64,000 nt of DNA from JBGNFV01 sp049645705 (GTDB lineage Bacteria > Bacteroidota > Bacteroidia > Cytophagales > Cyclobacteriaceae). Shown one piece after another: positions 44,218 through 53,192 of this stretch. Below the pieces are notes generated by a model, which was not told the origin of the DNA, ran no database searches, and saw only the letters and a program-made list of their open reading frames with translations. The DNA lies in assembly GCA_049645705.1 (NCBI GenBank), contig JBARUK010000009.1:62001-126000 (forward strand), in the 5' to 3' direction. Position 1 is the first letter of the stretch; every line of letters starts with the position of its first letter. The translations under genes were made by a program, and so were the position numbers.

Positions 44218-45726
44218 ATGATGACATACGAAAGAAGTGCCGGTATACTCATGCATATCACCTCTCTGCCATCACCTTTCGGTATTGGTGATATGGGGCC
44301 GGAGGCCTACCGGTTTGCAGACTTTCTGCACAAGGCAGGCCAAACCTGGTGGCAGGTACTGCCCACTAACCAGGTAGGTAGTGACAGTAACTACAGCCCC
44401 TATAGTGGCTTGTCAGCTTTTGCAGGCAATATATTGCTCATTAGCCCCCGGTTGTTGGAGCAGGATGGTTTGCTATCTGCCAGTGATATAGATCAGGCTG
44501 GCTTAGCTGACCTGGAAAGTTTTGCTGAAGTAGAGAGACATAAGAAAAAGCTGTTTACCATAGCTTTTGATAACTGGGAAAGTAAAGGAGGGGCAGAGCA
44601 CCAGGAGTTTACACGCTTCAGTAGCGATAATCATTATTGGCTGGAAGACTACGCACTGTATACAGCTCTTAGGGATGAGTATGGCAATAAGTGGAAAGAG
44701 TGGCCTGATGTTCTTAAAATGCGGCAGTCGGCAGCAATTGCCGAAGCCAAAAGGACTTATGAGCAAGCTATAAAACGGGAGAGCTTCTTTCAGTTTGTTT
44801 TTTACAGCCAATGGAAAGCCCTTCAGGCCTATTGCCACAATAAGCAGGTTAGGTTTTTTGGTGACATGCCTATCTATGTCGATCACCTAAGCTGTGATGT
44901 ATGGTCTCACCGCGATATTTTCAAGCTGGATAGGGAAGGAGAGATGATCACAGTGGCAGGCGTTCCGCCGGACTATTTCAGTGAAAACGGGCAGTTGTGG
45001 AATATGCCTGTGTATGACTGGCCGCAGCAGAAGGAAAGAGGGTACGACTGGTGGGTGCGGCGCATAAAGCACAACCTGCAGTCATATGATATTGTACGGC
45101 TCGATCACTTCCGCGGATTTGTAGATTACTGGGAGGTAGCGCGTGGAGAAGAGACAGCCAAAAATGGCAAATGGACCCGCGGCCCCAGGGAGTTTCTGTT
45201 CGATAAAATAAAGGAAGCTTTTCCGAATATGCCTATCATAGCCGAAGATCTCGGAGAAATAGACCAGCCCGTGTATGACCTGATGGATACATATGAGCTT
45301 CCCGGTATGAGGGTATTACAGTTTGCCTGGGGCGATAACCTGGGTGAGAATCCACATATTATTCATATGCACCGGAAGAATATGGTAGCCTATACAGGTA
45401 CCCACGACAACATACCTGTACAAGCCTGGTACAGTAAAACCGATGACGGAATCAGGGATCTCATAAACACCTATGTCGGGCATAAGGTAACGACAGACAC
45501 TATCAATGAACACTTCATTCACCTGGTATGGCAAAGCGTAGCAGATATATCTATTACTACAACGCAGGACCTGCTCGGACTGGGAGAAGAGGGGACTATG
45601 AATATTCCTGGTGAAGCAAAAGGTAACTGGACGTGGCGAATGGAAGAGGGTGTACTAACAGATAAACTAGCGGAAAGACTTCAAGAACTGACCAAGGTCA
45701 CAGGACGCCTTCCGCCAAAGCGATAG
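44218..45726 (+). CDS. malQ: 4-alpha-glucanotransferase
   Basis: 502 residues from ATG 44218; an in-frame GTG at 44191 would run into treY and is not preferred. GH77 motifs are ILMHITSLPSPFGIGD, WWQVLPTNQ, FFGDMPIYVDHLSCDVW, VRLDHFRGF with the nucleophile Asp, and IIAEDLG with the acid/base Glu, then AYTGTHDN. It moves glucan chains between maltodextrins, producing lengths that TreY accepts. It is followed by a strong bidirectional terminator. Confidence 0.95.
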   Translation: MMTYERSAGILMHITSLPSPFGIGDMGPEAYRFADFLHKAGQTWWQVLPTNQVGSDSNYSPYSGLSAFAGNILLISPRLLEQDGLLSASDIDQAGLADLESFAEVERHKKKLFTIAFDNWESKGGAEHQEFTRFSSDNHYWLEDYALYTALRDEYGNKWKEWPDVLKMRQSAAIAEAKRTYEQAIKRESFFQFVFYSQWKALQAYCHNKQVRFFGDMPIYVDHLSCDVWSHRDIFKLDREGEMITVAGVPPDYFSENGQLWNMPVYDWPQQKERGYDWWVRRIKHNLQSYDIVRLDHFRGFVDYWEVARGEETAKNGKWTRGPREFLFDKIKEAFPNMPIIAEDLGEIDQPVYDLMDTYELPGMRVLQFAWGDNLGENPHIIHMHRKNMVAYTGTHDNIPVQAWYSKTDDGIRDLINTYVGHKVTTDTINEHFIHLVWQSVADISITTTQDLLGLGEEGTMNIPGEAKGNWTWRMEEGVLTDKLAERLQELTKVTGRLPPKR

Positions 45727-45778
45727 GAGGTTACAGTCCTGTAGTTTCTTCTGAGATCATTGCGATATATAAAACAAA

Positions 45779-45803
45779 AAAGGCACCCCAAAAGGGTGCC
45801 TTT
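45779..45803. terminator. Bidirectional terminator between malQ and tRNA-Met
   Basis: A 10-bp stem (45779-45788 with 45794-45803) flanked by A and T tracts ends malQ on the plus strand and the tRNA on the minus strand. Confidence 0.88.
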
Positions 45804-45804
45804 G

Positions 45805-45878
45805 TAGCGAGGACGGGAGTTGAACCCGTGACCTCAGGGTTATGAATCCTGCGCTCTAACCGACTGAGCTACCTCGCC
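45805..45878 (-). tRNA. tRNA-Met (CAT anticodon)
   Basis: The minus strand folds as a 74-nt tRNA. The acceptor stem GGCGAGG pairs with CCTCGCT (one G-U), the D-arm is GCTC/GAGC, and the anticodon loop is TTCATAA with anticodon CAT. The T-arm is ACGGG/CCCGT. An A-C mismatch closes the anticodon stem next to the loop. The first pair is not the C-A mismatch of an initiator, so it is an elongator tRNA-Met; an Ile tRNA with a lysidine-modified C34 cannot be excluded. CCA is not encoded. Confidence 0.93.
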
Positions 45879-45977
45879 AAATATTTTCAAACTGTCAGAG
45901 ATAATTGCGGAGGTTGTAACTACATTCCTCTGGTCTCTTTTCCAGTAAAACCTTTGCCCGTCTGGCAAATTGGAGTG

Positions 45978-46009
45978 CAAACATACGAAAAAGCTTCTGA
46001 CACGTACAA
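45978..46009 (-). promoter_or_regulatory. Promoter of tRNA-Met
   Basis: On the minus strand TTG (46007-46009), 21 bases, then TATGTTTG plus C (45978-45985), matching the Bacteroidetes consensus, about 100 bases before the tRNA. Confidence 0.55.
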
Positions 46010-46081
46010 GCCCTGATGCCAAAAAATTTGTTTGACATTTGCGTATTTTATAATACATTAAGGTAAACACTGTCACTGCAT

Positions 46082-46477
46082 ATGGCAAAAACAAAATTTA
46101 CGGCCGAATTTGAAATTCGCGCATCGAAGAAAATGCTCTATCCGTATCTTCATTCGGCCAGCGGACTATCCCAGTGGTTTGCAGATGATGTCAATATAAA
46201 TGAAGACAAAGAGTTTATATTTCAATGGGATGGCAAGGAACACGTAGCAAAGCCTGTATCGCAAAGGACCAATCATCATGTGAAATTCGAGTTTCAGTCA
46301 GACAATGGCGAGGATGAAGACGATCTTCCATTCCTTGAATTCAGGCTGGATCAGAATGAGCTTACCCAGTCTGTTTTTCTGAAAGTCACTGACTACTCAG
46401 ACACCGGTGATGAGGAAGAGCTTGAAGATCTGTGGGAAGGTCTGGTCGGCAGCCTGAAAGAAATTGTCGGAGGCTGA
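46082..46477 (+). CDS. START-like (SRPBCC fold) domain protein
   Basis: 131 residues. The pattern FEIRASKKMLYPYLHSASGLSQWF and the acidic middle segment DNGEDEDDL are seen in the small START-like proteins of Bacteroidetes, related to AHSA1 and polyketide cyclase folds. These bind hydrophobic ligands or act as co-chaperones; this subfamily is uncharacterised. It stands alone between the tRNA and the LptF/G gene. Confidence 0.85.
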   Translation: MAKTKFTAEFEIRASKKMLYPYLHSASGLSQWFADDVNINEDKEFIFQWDGKEHVAKPVSQRTNHHVKFEFQSDNGEDEDDLPFLEFRLDQNELTQSVFLKVTDYSDTGDEEELEDLWEGLVGSLKEIVGG

Positions 46478-46495
46478 TTTATTTTATCCGGTTTG

Positions 46496-46527
46496 TTGTT
46501 TGCGGAATGATAATTGCTCTAATTTTG
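46496..46527 (+). promoter_or_regulatory. Promoter of the LptF/G permease gene
   Basis: TTG (46496-46498), 21 bases, then TAATTTTG (46520-46527). The leader would be about 30 bases. Confidence 0.5.
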
Positions 46528-46563
46528 GCCAATCATCCGTGAAGGAAAACCAGGTAATCTTTT

Positions 46564-48453
46564 ATGAAAAAGGTTGATAAGTTAATTATCGGATCCTTTC
46601 TAGGTCCGTTCTTTCTTACGTTCGTCATCGTTGTATTCATTTTGCTTACACAGCATATGATCAAGTACTTCGATGAGTTTGTAGGAAAGGACCTTGGCTT
46701 CAGCGTATTTGCTGAGCTTATTGCCTACTTTAGTATCAACATGACCCCGATAGCCCTTCCATTGGCTATCCTGCTATCCAGCCTCATAACTTTCGGAAAC
46801 CTGGGAGAGCATTTTGAGCTCACTGCCATCAAAAGTGCCGGAATATCCCTTACCAGGGCCTTGCTGCCTATCTTTTTTCTTGTACTCCTTCTCAGCGGTT
46901 TTGCTTATATCAATAACAATTACTTTGTCACCAAGGCAAACCTGAATGCCTACAGTCTACTGCACGATATCCGCAAGAAAAAGCCAAGCCTCGATATAAA
47001 AGAGGGTGCTTTCTATAATGGTATTCCCGGCTACAGCATAAAGGTGAATGAAAAGCTGGGAGATGGCAAGACCCTGAAAGACCTGATCATCTACGACCAC
47101 TCCCGAACGGTAGGTAATAAGGAGGTCATCATTGCCGATAGTGGTAAGATGTATACCGTTAACAATGATAGGTTTCTGAAGCTGGAGCTGTTCGACGGTA
47201 ACTTCTACCAGGAAATAGATAAGACGGAGCCCGGCAGGGTGAACCTCATCGACCAGGTCGTACGAAATAAGTTCAACCGGTTTGAGATGACCCTCAGCCT
47301 CGAATCATTTATGCTGGACCGAACAGATAAGAACCTGTTTGCTACCCACAGGTATATGAAGAATACCTCTAAGTTGCAGGAAGATGTTGATAGCATGGAC
47401 CTCGACGTTATCGAGTCCGAATTCGAAGTGATTGGTTCCGCGGGAGGCTTTTTCAGCTATCTTACTACAGGCAAAATTGATACGCCTTCGGATATGTACC
47501 AACGGGTATTTGCCAGGCGGGAGATGCGGCGTATAGCGGACAGTCTGATACAGGTAGAGAGAGACAGTATTTATAAAATAAACCAAATGGAAAACCCTGA
47601 TTACTACCGTAACAAATACGGTAACAGGGTTAGGACCGACTCTACCGATACGCTTAGCACAGATAGTGCGGCTATTGTGCGCAACATGTTACCGTCTGCC
47701 GATGATGAAGAGTCCGCCGAAGCTAATACGACGAAGATCAGGAAGCCAATATTGAGCACAGAGGCTATACTGGCCCGTAAAGATTCCCTGAAAAAGAGGG
47801 GCAGAGAAAACGATGAGATCTATAATGAATCATCGGCTACGGTGCAGGAAAAATTTTTCGACCGAAACAAAAAGATAGAGAGCTTCAACGAAAATTATGC
47901 CGCGATAGAGTTACCCGATAGTTCACTTATCGAACGTGTAGACAGTGCATTTGCTTTCCAGAGCTTCAAACAGCGAATGGTGAGACAGACCCTTAACCAG
48001 GTTCGGTTTGTTAAAAATAATATAACAGTTCAGACAAGCCAGATAGACACCCGGGAAAAGGAGATCAGAAAGCATAAGATCGAAAAGAACAAAAAGCTTT
48101 CCCAGGCACTGGCCTGTCTCGTGATGTTTATGATCGGTGCCCCCCTGGGCGCTATTATCAAACGTGGCGGACTAGGTGTTCCGGTTATTATCTCTATCGT
48201 ATTTTTTATTATATACTATGTGCTGACTATGACCATGGAAAAACAGGGCAAGGAAGGGCTTATGGATCCTTTCATAGCGGTCTGGGTAGCGAACCTTATC
48301 CTTGCCCCGGTAGGGCTTTTCTTCCTTAAGCAGGCCCGAAACGATAGCCGCGTATTTGATTCTGATATGTACCGCGTGTTCTTCGAAAGAATCAGGAGAA
48401 AGCTCGGAGAAAAAACCCTCAGGGAAAAACAGAAGGAAATGACTAGCTCTTAG
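46564..48453 (+). CDS. LptF/LptG family lipopolysaccharide export permease
   Basis: 629 residues of the YjgP/YjgQ family. Three helices lie at the N-terminus (about 13-33, 50-75, 98-118), then a long hydrophilic region and three helices near the C-terminus (about 515-590). LptF and LptG form the inner-membrane part of the Lpt machine that moves lipopolysaccharide to the outer membrane with LptB. E. coli LptF has about 366 residues. The extra length here is mostly a charged insert at about 280-490, beyond the usual beta-jellyroll. It is not clear whether it acts as LptF, LptG or a homodimer. Confidence 0.88.
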   Translation: MKKVDKLIIGSFLGPFFLTFVIVVFILLTQHMIKYFDEFVGKDLGFSVFAELIAYFSINMTPIALPLAILLSSLITFGNLGEHFELTAIKSAGISLTRALLPIFFLVLLLSGFAYINNNYFVTKANLNAYSLLHDIRKKKPSLDIKEGAFYNGIPGYSIKVNEKLGDGKTLKDLIIYDHSRTVGNKEVIIADSGKMYTVNNDRFLKLELFDGNFYQEIDKTEPGRVNLIDQVVRNKFNRFEMTLSLESFMLDRTDKNLFATHRYMKNTSKLQEDVDSMDLDVIESEFEVIGSAGGFFSYLTTGKIDTPSDMYQRVFARREMRRIADSLIQVERDSIYKINQMENPDYYRNKYGNRVRTDSTDTLSTDSAAIVRNMLPSADDEESAEANTTKIRKPILSTEAILARKDSLKKRGRENDEIYNESSATVQEKFFDRNKKIESFNENYAAIELPDSSLIERVDSAFAFQSFKQRMVRQTLNQVRFVKNNITVQTSQIDTREKEIRKHKIEKNKKLSQALACLVMFMIGAPLGAIIKRGGLGVPVIISIVFFIIYYVLTMTMEKQGKEGLMDPFIAVWVANLILAPVGLFFLKQARNDSRVFDSDMYRVFFERIRRKLGEKTLREKQKEMTSS

Positions 48454-48484
48454 TTGGAATCTTGTGACTAGCTGTGTACCTTTG
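48454..48484 (+). promoter_or_regulatory. Promoter of rpsO
   Basis: TTG (48454-48456), 20 bases, then TACCTTTG plus C (48477-48484), a good Bacteroidetes promoter right after the preceding stop codon, 37 bases before the start. Confidence 0.65.
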
Positions 48485-48521
48485 CATTTAGTTTTAATAA
48501 TTTTAATTGATTTAGCTAGTC

Positions 48522-48797
48522 ATGTATTTATCAAAAGATAAAAAGCAAGAGCTTTTTGAGAATCATGGTCGGTCAAAATCGAAGAGTGATACAGGTTCTG
48601 CAGAGTCGCAGATCGCCCTTTTCACTTATCGAATTAATCACCTGACCGAACATCTTAAGTCTAACAAGAAAGACTATTCTACACGTCTCGGTCTGCTGAA
48701 ACTGGTAGGTAAAAGAAGAAAGCTTCTTAATTACCTTCATGATACGGAAATCGAAAGATATCGTGCGGTTCTTGCCGACCTAAATCTTAGAAAATAA
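48522..48797 (+). CDS. rpsO: 30S ribosomal protein S15
   Basis: 91 residues, the usual length. The S15 signature runs from HGRSKSKSDTGSAESQIA through RINHLTEHLKSNKKDY to the RKLLNYL block. It binds the 16S rRNA three-way junction early in assembly. pnp follows, as in many bacteria, but a terminator lies between. Confidence 0.97.
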   Translation: MYLSKDKKQELFENHGRSKSKSDTGSAESQIALFTYRINHLTEHLKSNKKDYSTRLGLLKLVGKRRKLLNYLHDTEIERYRAVLADLNLRK

Positions 48798-48804
48798 TCT
48801 ATTT

Positions 48805-48845
48805 AAAAGAGGGGATTCTCTAGGGGTTCCCTCTTTTACTTTTAC
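48805..48845 (+). terminator. Terminator of rpsO
   Basis: A 9-bp stem (48805-48813 with 48829-48837), 15-nt loop, then a T-rich stretch. It would reduce read-through from rpsO into pnp. Confidence 0.75.
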
Positions 48846-48917
48846 TCCCTATCCCGGTATGATTTTTTTGGTTTAGCCGCATCATCCAAATTAACATTTA
48901 CTACAGAAAAAATTTAT

Positions 48918-51056
48918 ATGCAATCCAAGGAAATAAAGAAAGTCATCACGCTGAAGGATGGCCGCACCATAAGTATAGAAACTGGTAAGCTTGCCAAGCA
49001 GGCTGACGGAGCTGTTGTCGTACGCATGGGTGATACCATGATCCTGGCTACAGTTGTAGGCTCACAAGAAGCTAGAGAAGGTGTCGACTTTCTTCCCCTT
49101 TCCGTTGATTACCAGGAGAAATTTGCTTCTGCAGGTAGAATTCCCGGTGGTTTCCTTAAGCGCGAAGGCAGATTATCAGATTATGAGATCCTTACCAGCC
49201 GCCTGGTTGACCGTGCTATTCGCCCCCTTTTTCCTGATGACTATCATGGTGATGTTCAGATTTTAATTTCACTGATTTCAGCAGATAACGATGCACTTCC
49301 AGATGCGCTGGCTGCACTTGCGGCATCATCTGCACTTTCAGTAAGTGACCTTCCTTTCCAGGGACCTGTAGCAGAAGTACGTGTAGCAAAAGTAGAAGGC
49401 GAACTAGTCGTTAACCCTACACGTGATCAATTAAAGAGTGCCACTCTCGACCTTATGATAGGTGCTACCTACGAGAACATTACGATGGTAGAGGGTGAAA
49501 TGAAAGAAGTAAGCGAAGAAGAGATGCTTGAGGCGATCGTGGTAGGTCACGATGCGATCAAGGATCTTTGCAAAGCTCAAATGGAACTTACCGAAGAAAC
49601 GGGTAAGACCGAAAAAAGAACTTTTGACCACGAAAGCAAGGACGAAGAACTTAAGCAAAAGCTATTCGACCAGTATTATGACAAATACTTCGAAGTAGCC
49701 AAAAAACAAATCGCTGATAAGAGCGAGCGCAGTAAGGCTTTCAAAGAGATCAAAACAGAATACATAGAGAGCCTTCCGGAAGATCATGATATGGATCTTG
49801 ATATGGTTGGCAGGTACTTTAAAGCTGTTCAGAAAAAAGCAAGCCGTGATCTGGTACTGAAAGAGCGTGCACGCCTGGACGGTCGTCAGATGGATGAAAT
49901 AAGAGACATCTGGAGTGAGGTAGATTACCTTCCTACTGCTCACGGTTCAGCAGTGTTTACAAGAGGTGAAACTCAGGCACTGACTACAGTTACCCTCGGT
50001 ACCAAGCTGGACGAGCAGATGATCGACAGCGCTATGGTGACCGGTAGCAATAAATTTTTGCTGCACTATAACTTCCCTGCCTTTAGTACAGGTGAAGTAA
50101 AGCCAAGCCGCGGACCGGGTCGTCGTGAAGTAGGCCATGGTAACCTGGCTTTGCGCGCACTAAAAAATATGCTTCCTGCAGACGAAGATAATCCATACAC
50201 AATTCGTATAGTATCTGATATTCTGGAGTCTAACGGATCTTCTTCTATGGCTACAGTTTGTGCTGGTTCACTGGCACTTATGGATGCCGGTATCACGATA
50301 AAGAGACCAGTATCCGGTATCGCTATGGGTATGATCTCCGATGCGGAAACTGGTAATTATGCTATCCTTTCAGATATCCTTGGTGACGAAGATCATCTGG
50401 GTGATATGGACTTTAAGGTTACCGGTACTGAGAACGGCATCACAGCATGTCAGATGGACATCAAAGTAGACGGTCTGTCTATGGATGTTATGAAGGAAGC
50501 TCTGGACCAGGCCAAAAAAGGTCGTCTCCATATACTCGGTGAAATGTCCAAAACTATCTCTGAGTCGCGCCCTGACTTCAAGCCTAATGCGCCAAGATCT
50601 CAGACTATCAGAATCGATAGAGACATGATCGGTGCTGTGATCGGACCAGGTGGTAAAATCGTTCAGGAGATCCAGAAGGAGACCGGAACAACTGTTATTA
50701 TCGAGGAAAAAGACAATGCAGGTTTTGTAACGATATTTGCTACTGACCAGACCAGCATGGACGATGCTGCTGGCAGAGTAAAAAATATTGTAGCTCTTCC
50801 TGAAGTTGATGAGGTATATGACGGCATAGTGAAAAATATCATGCCATTCGGTGCCTTCATCGAGTTCATGCCAGGTAAAGAAGGTTTGCTTCACATCAGT
50901 GAAATCAAATGGGAGCGTCTGGAAACTATGGACGGCGTACTGGAAGTAGGCGAAGAAATCAAAGTGAAGCTTCTGGAAGTTGACAAAAAGACCGGAAAAT
51001 TCCGTCTTTCGAGAAAAGTGCTTTTGCCTCGCCCTGAGCGCAAACCACGTTCTTGA
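48918..51056 (+). CDS. pnp: Polyribonucleotide nucleotidyltransferase (PNPase)
   Basis: 712 residues. Two RNase PH-like cores flank a helical domain, with the second core carrying FSTGEVKPSRGPGRREVGHG and the SDILESNGSSSMATVC block. A KH domain (about 575-635, with GAVIGPGGKIVQEI) and an S1 domain (about 640-705, with IMPFGAFIEFMPGKEGLLH) follow. It degrades RNA from the 3' end using phosphate and trims mRNA and tRNA. The stop is followed within 14 bases by a 30-base perfect palindrome. Confidence 0.97.
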   Translation: MQSKEIKKVITLKDGRTISIETGKLAKQADGAVVVRMGDTMILATVVGSQEAREGVDFLPLSVDYQEKFASAGRIPGGFLKREGRLSDYEILTSRLVDRAIRPLFPDDYHGDVQILISLISADNDALPDALAALAASSALSVSDLPFQGPVAEVRVAKVEGELVVNPTRDQLKSATLDLMIGATYENITMVEGEMKEVSEEEMLEAIVVGHDAIKDLCKAQMELTEETGKTEKRTFDHESKDEELKQKLFDQYYDKYFEVAKKQIADKSERSKAFKEIKTEYIESLPEDHDMDLDMVGRYFKAVQKKASRDLVLKERARLDGRQMDEIRDIWSEVDYLPTAHGSAVFTRGETQALTTVTLGTKLDEQMIDSAMVTGSNKFLLHYNFPAFSTGEVKPSRGPGRREVGHGNLALRALKNMLPADEDNPYTIRIVSDILESNGSSSMATVCAGSLALMDAGITIKRPVSGIAMGMISDAETGNYAILSDILGDEDHLGDMDFKVTGTENGITACQMDIKVDGLSMDVMKEALDQAKKGRLHILGEMSKTISESRPDFKPNAPRSQTIRIDRDMIGAVIGPGGKIVQEIQKETGTTVIIEEKDNAGFVTIFATDQTSMDDAAGRVKNIVALPEVDEVYDGIVKNIMPFGAFIEFMPGKEGLLHISEIKWERLETMDGVLEVGEEIKVKLLEVDKKTGKFRLSRKVLLPRPERKPRS

Positions 51057-51069
51057 TCTTCAATCATTT

Positions 51070-51099
51070 AGGCTATGCCGGTACGTACCGGCATAGCCT
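51070..51099 (+). repeat. 30-base perfect inverted repeat downstream of pnp
   Basis: Arms 51070-51084 and 51085-51099 are exact reverse complements with no spacer. As RNA it would form a very stable hairpin. There is no clean T run, so it may be a 3' stabilising hairpin, an RNase III site or a protein-binding site rather than a classical terminator. Confidence 0.6.
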
Positions 51100-51208
51100 C
51101 ATTCATATTTTCATTTTACGATAAGGAAACATTGAGGAACTTTAAACAGAGAATCAACTGTTTCTTTTGGGTAATTACCGGGACAATAAGAATTTAAAAC
51201 GATACTGA

Positions 51209-52072
51209 ATGAGACAGCTCAAGATCAGCAAGCAGATAACTAACAGGGAGAGCCAATCCCTCGATAAATACCTTCAGGAAATAGGTAAAGTAGACCTGCT
51301 TACACCTGATGAAGAAGTTTCTCTTGCTAAAAGAATTCGTGAAGGTGACCAAATGGCACTGGAAAAGCTTACTAAAGCGAATTTGCGATTTGTGGTGTCC
51401 GTAGCTAAGCAATATCAAAACCAGGGGCTGTCTTTGGGTGACCTTATCAATGAAGGTAACCTGGGACTTATCAAAGCCGCTCAGCGTTTTGATGAAACAC
51501 GCGGATTTAAGTTTATCAGTTACGCTGTTTGGTGGATCCGTCAGTCCATACTGCAGGCACTGGCCGAGCAGTCAAGAATTGTTCGTCTTCCCCTGAACAG
51601 GGTAGGCTCCCTTAATAAGATCAGCAAAACATTTTCTGAACTTGAGCAGAAGTATGAGCGTGAGCCCAGCCCGGATGAGCTTGCCGAAGTGCTTGACGTA
51701 ACTACCAACGAAGTAGTCGACACGATGAAAATATCGGGTCGCCACGTATCTATGGATGCGCCTTTCGTTCAGGGTGAGGAAAACAGCCTGCTGGACGTGC
51801 TTGAGAATGACAGTGAGGAAACTCCTGATAATGAGCTGATGAACGATAGCCTCCGTAAAGAGGTACAGCGGGCATTATCTACTCTTACTCAGCGTGAAGC
51901 CGATGTGATCACTCTTTACTTCGGACTCAACGGTGAGCATAGCATGACGCTGGAAGAAATAGGTGAGAAATTCAACCTTACCCGTGAGCGTGTGCGTCAG
52001 ATCAAAGAGAAGGCTATCCGCAGACTACGCCATACCAGCCGAAGTAAGGCATTGAAACCTTACCTCGGATAA
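51209..52072 (+). CDS. rpoD: Primary RNA polymerase sigma factor (RpoD/SigA), Bacteroidetes type
   Basis: 287 residues, short because the N-terminal region 1.1 is absent, as in Bacteroidetes primary sigma factors. Region 1.2 starts at about residue 15 (SLDKYLQEIG), region 2 has RFVVSVAKQYQNQGL and YAVWWIRQSI, region 3 follows, and region 4 has TLEEIGEKFNLTRERVRQIK. It directs core polymerase to -33/-7 promoters with the TTTG and TAnnTTTG elements seen across this window. Monocistronic with a strong terminator. Confidence 0.96.
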   Translation: MRQLKISKQITNRESQSLDKYLQEIGKVDLLTPDEEVSLAKRIREGDQMALEKLTKANLRFVVSVAKQYQNQGLSLGDLINEGNLGLIKAAQRFDETRGFKFISYAVWWIRQSILQALAEQSRIVRLPLNRVGSLNKISKTFSELEQKYEREPSPDELAEVLDVTTNEVVDTMKISGRHVSMDAPFVQGEENSLLDVLENDSEETPDNELMNDSLRKEVQRALSTLTQREADVITLYFGLNGEHSMTLEEIGEKFNLTRERVRQIKEKAIRRLRHTSRSKALKPYLG

Positions 52073-52099
52073 AACGTAATTATTCCAGGATGAAATTGT

Positions 52100-52128
52100 A
52101 AAGGTCTCTCGTTCGAGACCTTTTTTTG
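52100..52128 (+). terminator. Terminator of the sigma factor gene
   Basis: A 9-bp stem (52100-52108 with 52115-52123), TCGTTC loop, ending in seven Ts. Confidence 0.9.
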
Positions 52129-52143
52129 TCTGTAAATACAGTG

Positions 52144-52151
52144 TATTTTTG
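52144..52151 (+). promoter_or_regulatory. -7 box of trxB
   Basis: TATTTTTG plus T matches TAnnTTTGY, 26 bases before the start. TTTG (52125-52128) lies only 15 bases upstream. A 6-3-6 inverted repeat (AAATAC/GTATTT) overlaps the box. Confidence 0.5.
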
Positions 52152-52176
52152 TCAGACTCAAAATATTGACGATATA

Positions 52177-53136
52177 ATGACGACAGAAAGTGCAAATGTA
52201 CTGATAATAGGTTCCGGACCAGCAGGCTATACGGCCGCTATTTATGCCGCCAGGGCAGGTCTGAAGCCTGTATTGTACCAGGGCCAGCAGCCGGGTGGGC
52301 AGTTAACTATCACGAACGACGTGGAGAACTATCCAGGGTATCCGGAAGGCGTTATGGGTCCTCAAATGATGATGGATTTCCAGAAGCAGGCAGAACGATT
52401 CGGTACCGATGTTCGACATGGCCTTGCTACGGCTGTGGATCTGTCTTCCTACCCACACAAGGTGACTATCGATGATACTCATGAGATTGAGGCCAACTCC
52501 GTGATCATATCTACAGGTGCATCGGCCAAGTGGCTGAACATACCTTCTGAAGAGCGCCTTAACGGTAAAGGTGTCTCTGCCTGTGCTGTTTGTGATGGGT
52601 TCTTTTTCCGTCAGCAGGATGTGGCTATCGTCGGTGGTGGTGATACTGCCTGTGAAGAGGCCAGTTATCTTAGTAAGATATGTAATAAAGTTTACCTGAT
52701 CGTTCGTCGGGATGAGATGCGGGCTTCTAACATCATGCAGAACCGCGTACTGAATACGCCTAACATCGAGATACTCTGGAATACAGAAACGGATGAGATA
52801 CTCGGCGAGGAGGAAGTACAGGGTGTAAGGCTCTACAATAATAAAACAGGAGAGAAATACGAATTGTCTGTCTCCGGTTTTTTTGTAGCTATTGGCCACA
52901 AGCCTAATACGGATATTTTCTCTGAATACCTCGACATGGATGATCAGGGATATATTCGTACTGTGCCGGGCACCAGCAAGACTAACATAGAAGGCGTATT
53001 TGCTTGTGGAGATGCGCAGGACAAAATCTACCGGCAGGCTGTTACAGCTGCAGGTACCGGCTGCATGGCCGCCTTGGATGCTGAGCGCTTTCTCTCTGCC
53101 AAAGAGGTGGAGCTAGCAGAAGTTACCAATTCTTAA
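52177..53136 (+). CDS. trxB: Thioredoxin-disulfide reductase
   Basis: 319 residues from ATG 52177; longer frames run into the terminator and promoter. The FAD motif GSGPAGYTAA (12-21), the redox pair Cys136/Cys139 in CAVCDG, the NADPH motif GGGDTACEEA and the C-terminal GDAQDKIYRQAVTAAGTGC are present. It passes electrons from NADPH through FAD to thioredoxin, which would serve Bcp and MsrB from this window. A terminator lies between it and bshB1. Confidence 0.96.
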   Translation: MTTESANVLIIGSGPAGYTAAIYAARAGLKPVLYQGQQPGGQLTITNDVENYPGYPEGVMGPQMMMDFQKQAERFGTDVRHGLATAVDLSSYPHKVTIDDTHEIEANSVIISTGASAKWLNIPSEERLNGKGVSACAVCDGFFFRQQDVAIVGGGDTACEEASYLSKICNKVYLIVRRDEMRASNIMQNRVLNTPNIEILWNTETDEILGEEEVQGVRLYNNKTGEKYELSVSGFFVAIGHKPNTDIFSEYLDMDDQGYIRTVPGTSKTNIEGVFACGDAQDKIYRQAVTAAGTGCMAALDAERFLSAKEVELAEVTNS

Positions 53137-53161
53137 TATCAGACAATCAAAATACTATAAC

Positions 53162-53188
53162 GGAGGATCAATGTATCCTCCTTTTTTT
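53162..53188 (+). terminator. Terminator between trxB and bshB1
   Basis: A 7-bp stem (53162-53168 with 53175-53181), CAATGT loop, then seven Ts that end 5 bases before the bshB1 start codon. Confidence 0.88.
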
Positions 53189-53192
53189 TGCT

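Noticed and set aside
45840..46094. An 84-residue minus-strand frame ending in AQSVRAQDS
   Set aside because: It is the translation of the tRNA-Met gene region, a frequent false gene.
51070..51099. Calling the palindrome after pnp a standard terminator
   Set aside because: There is no run of Ts directly after the stem, so it is listed as a repeat instead.
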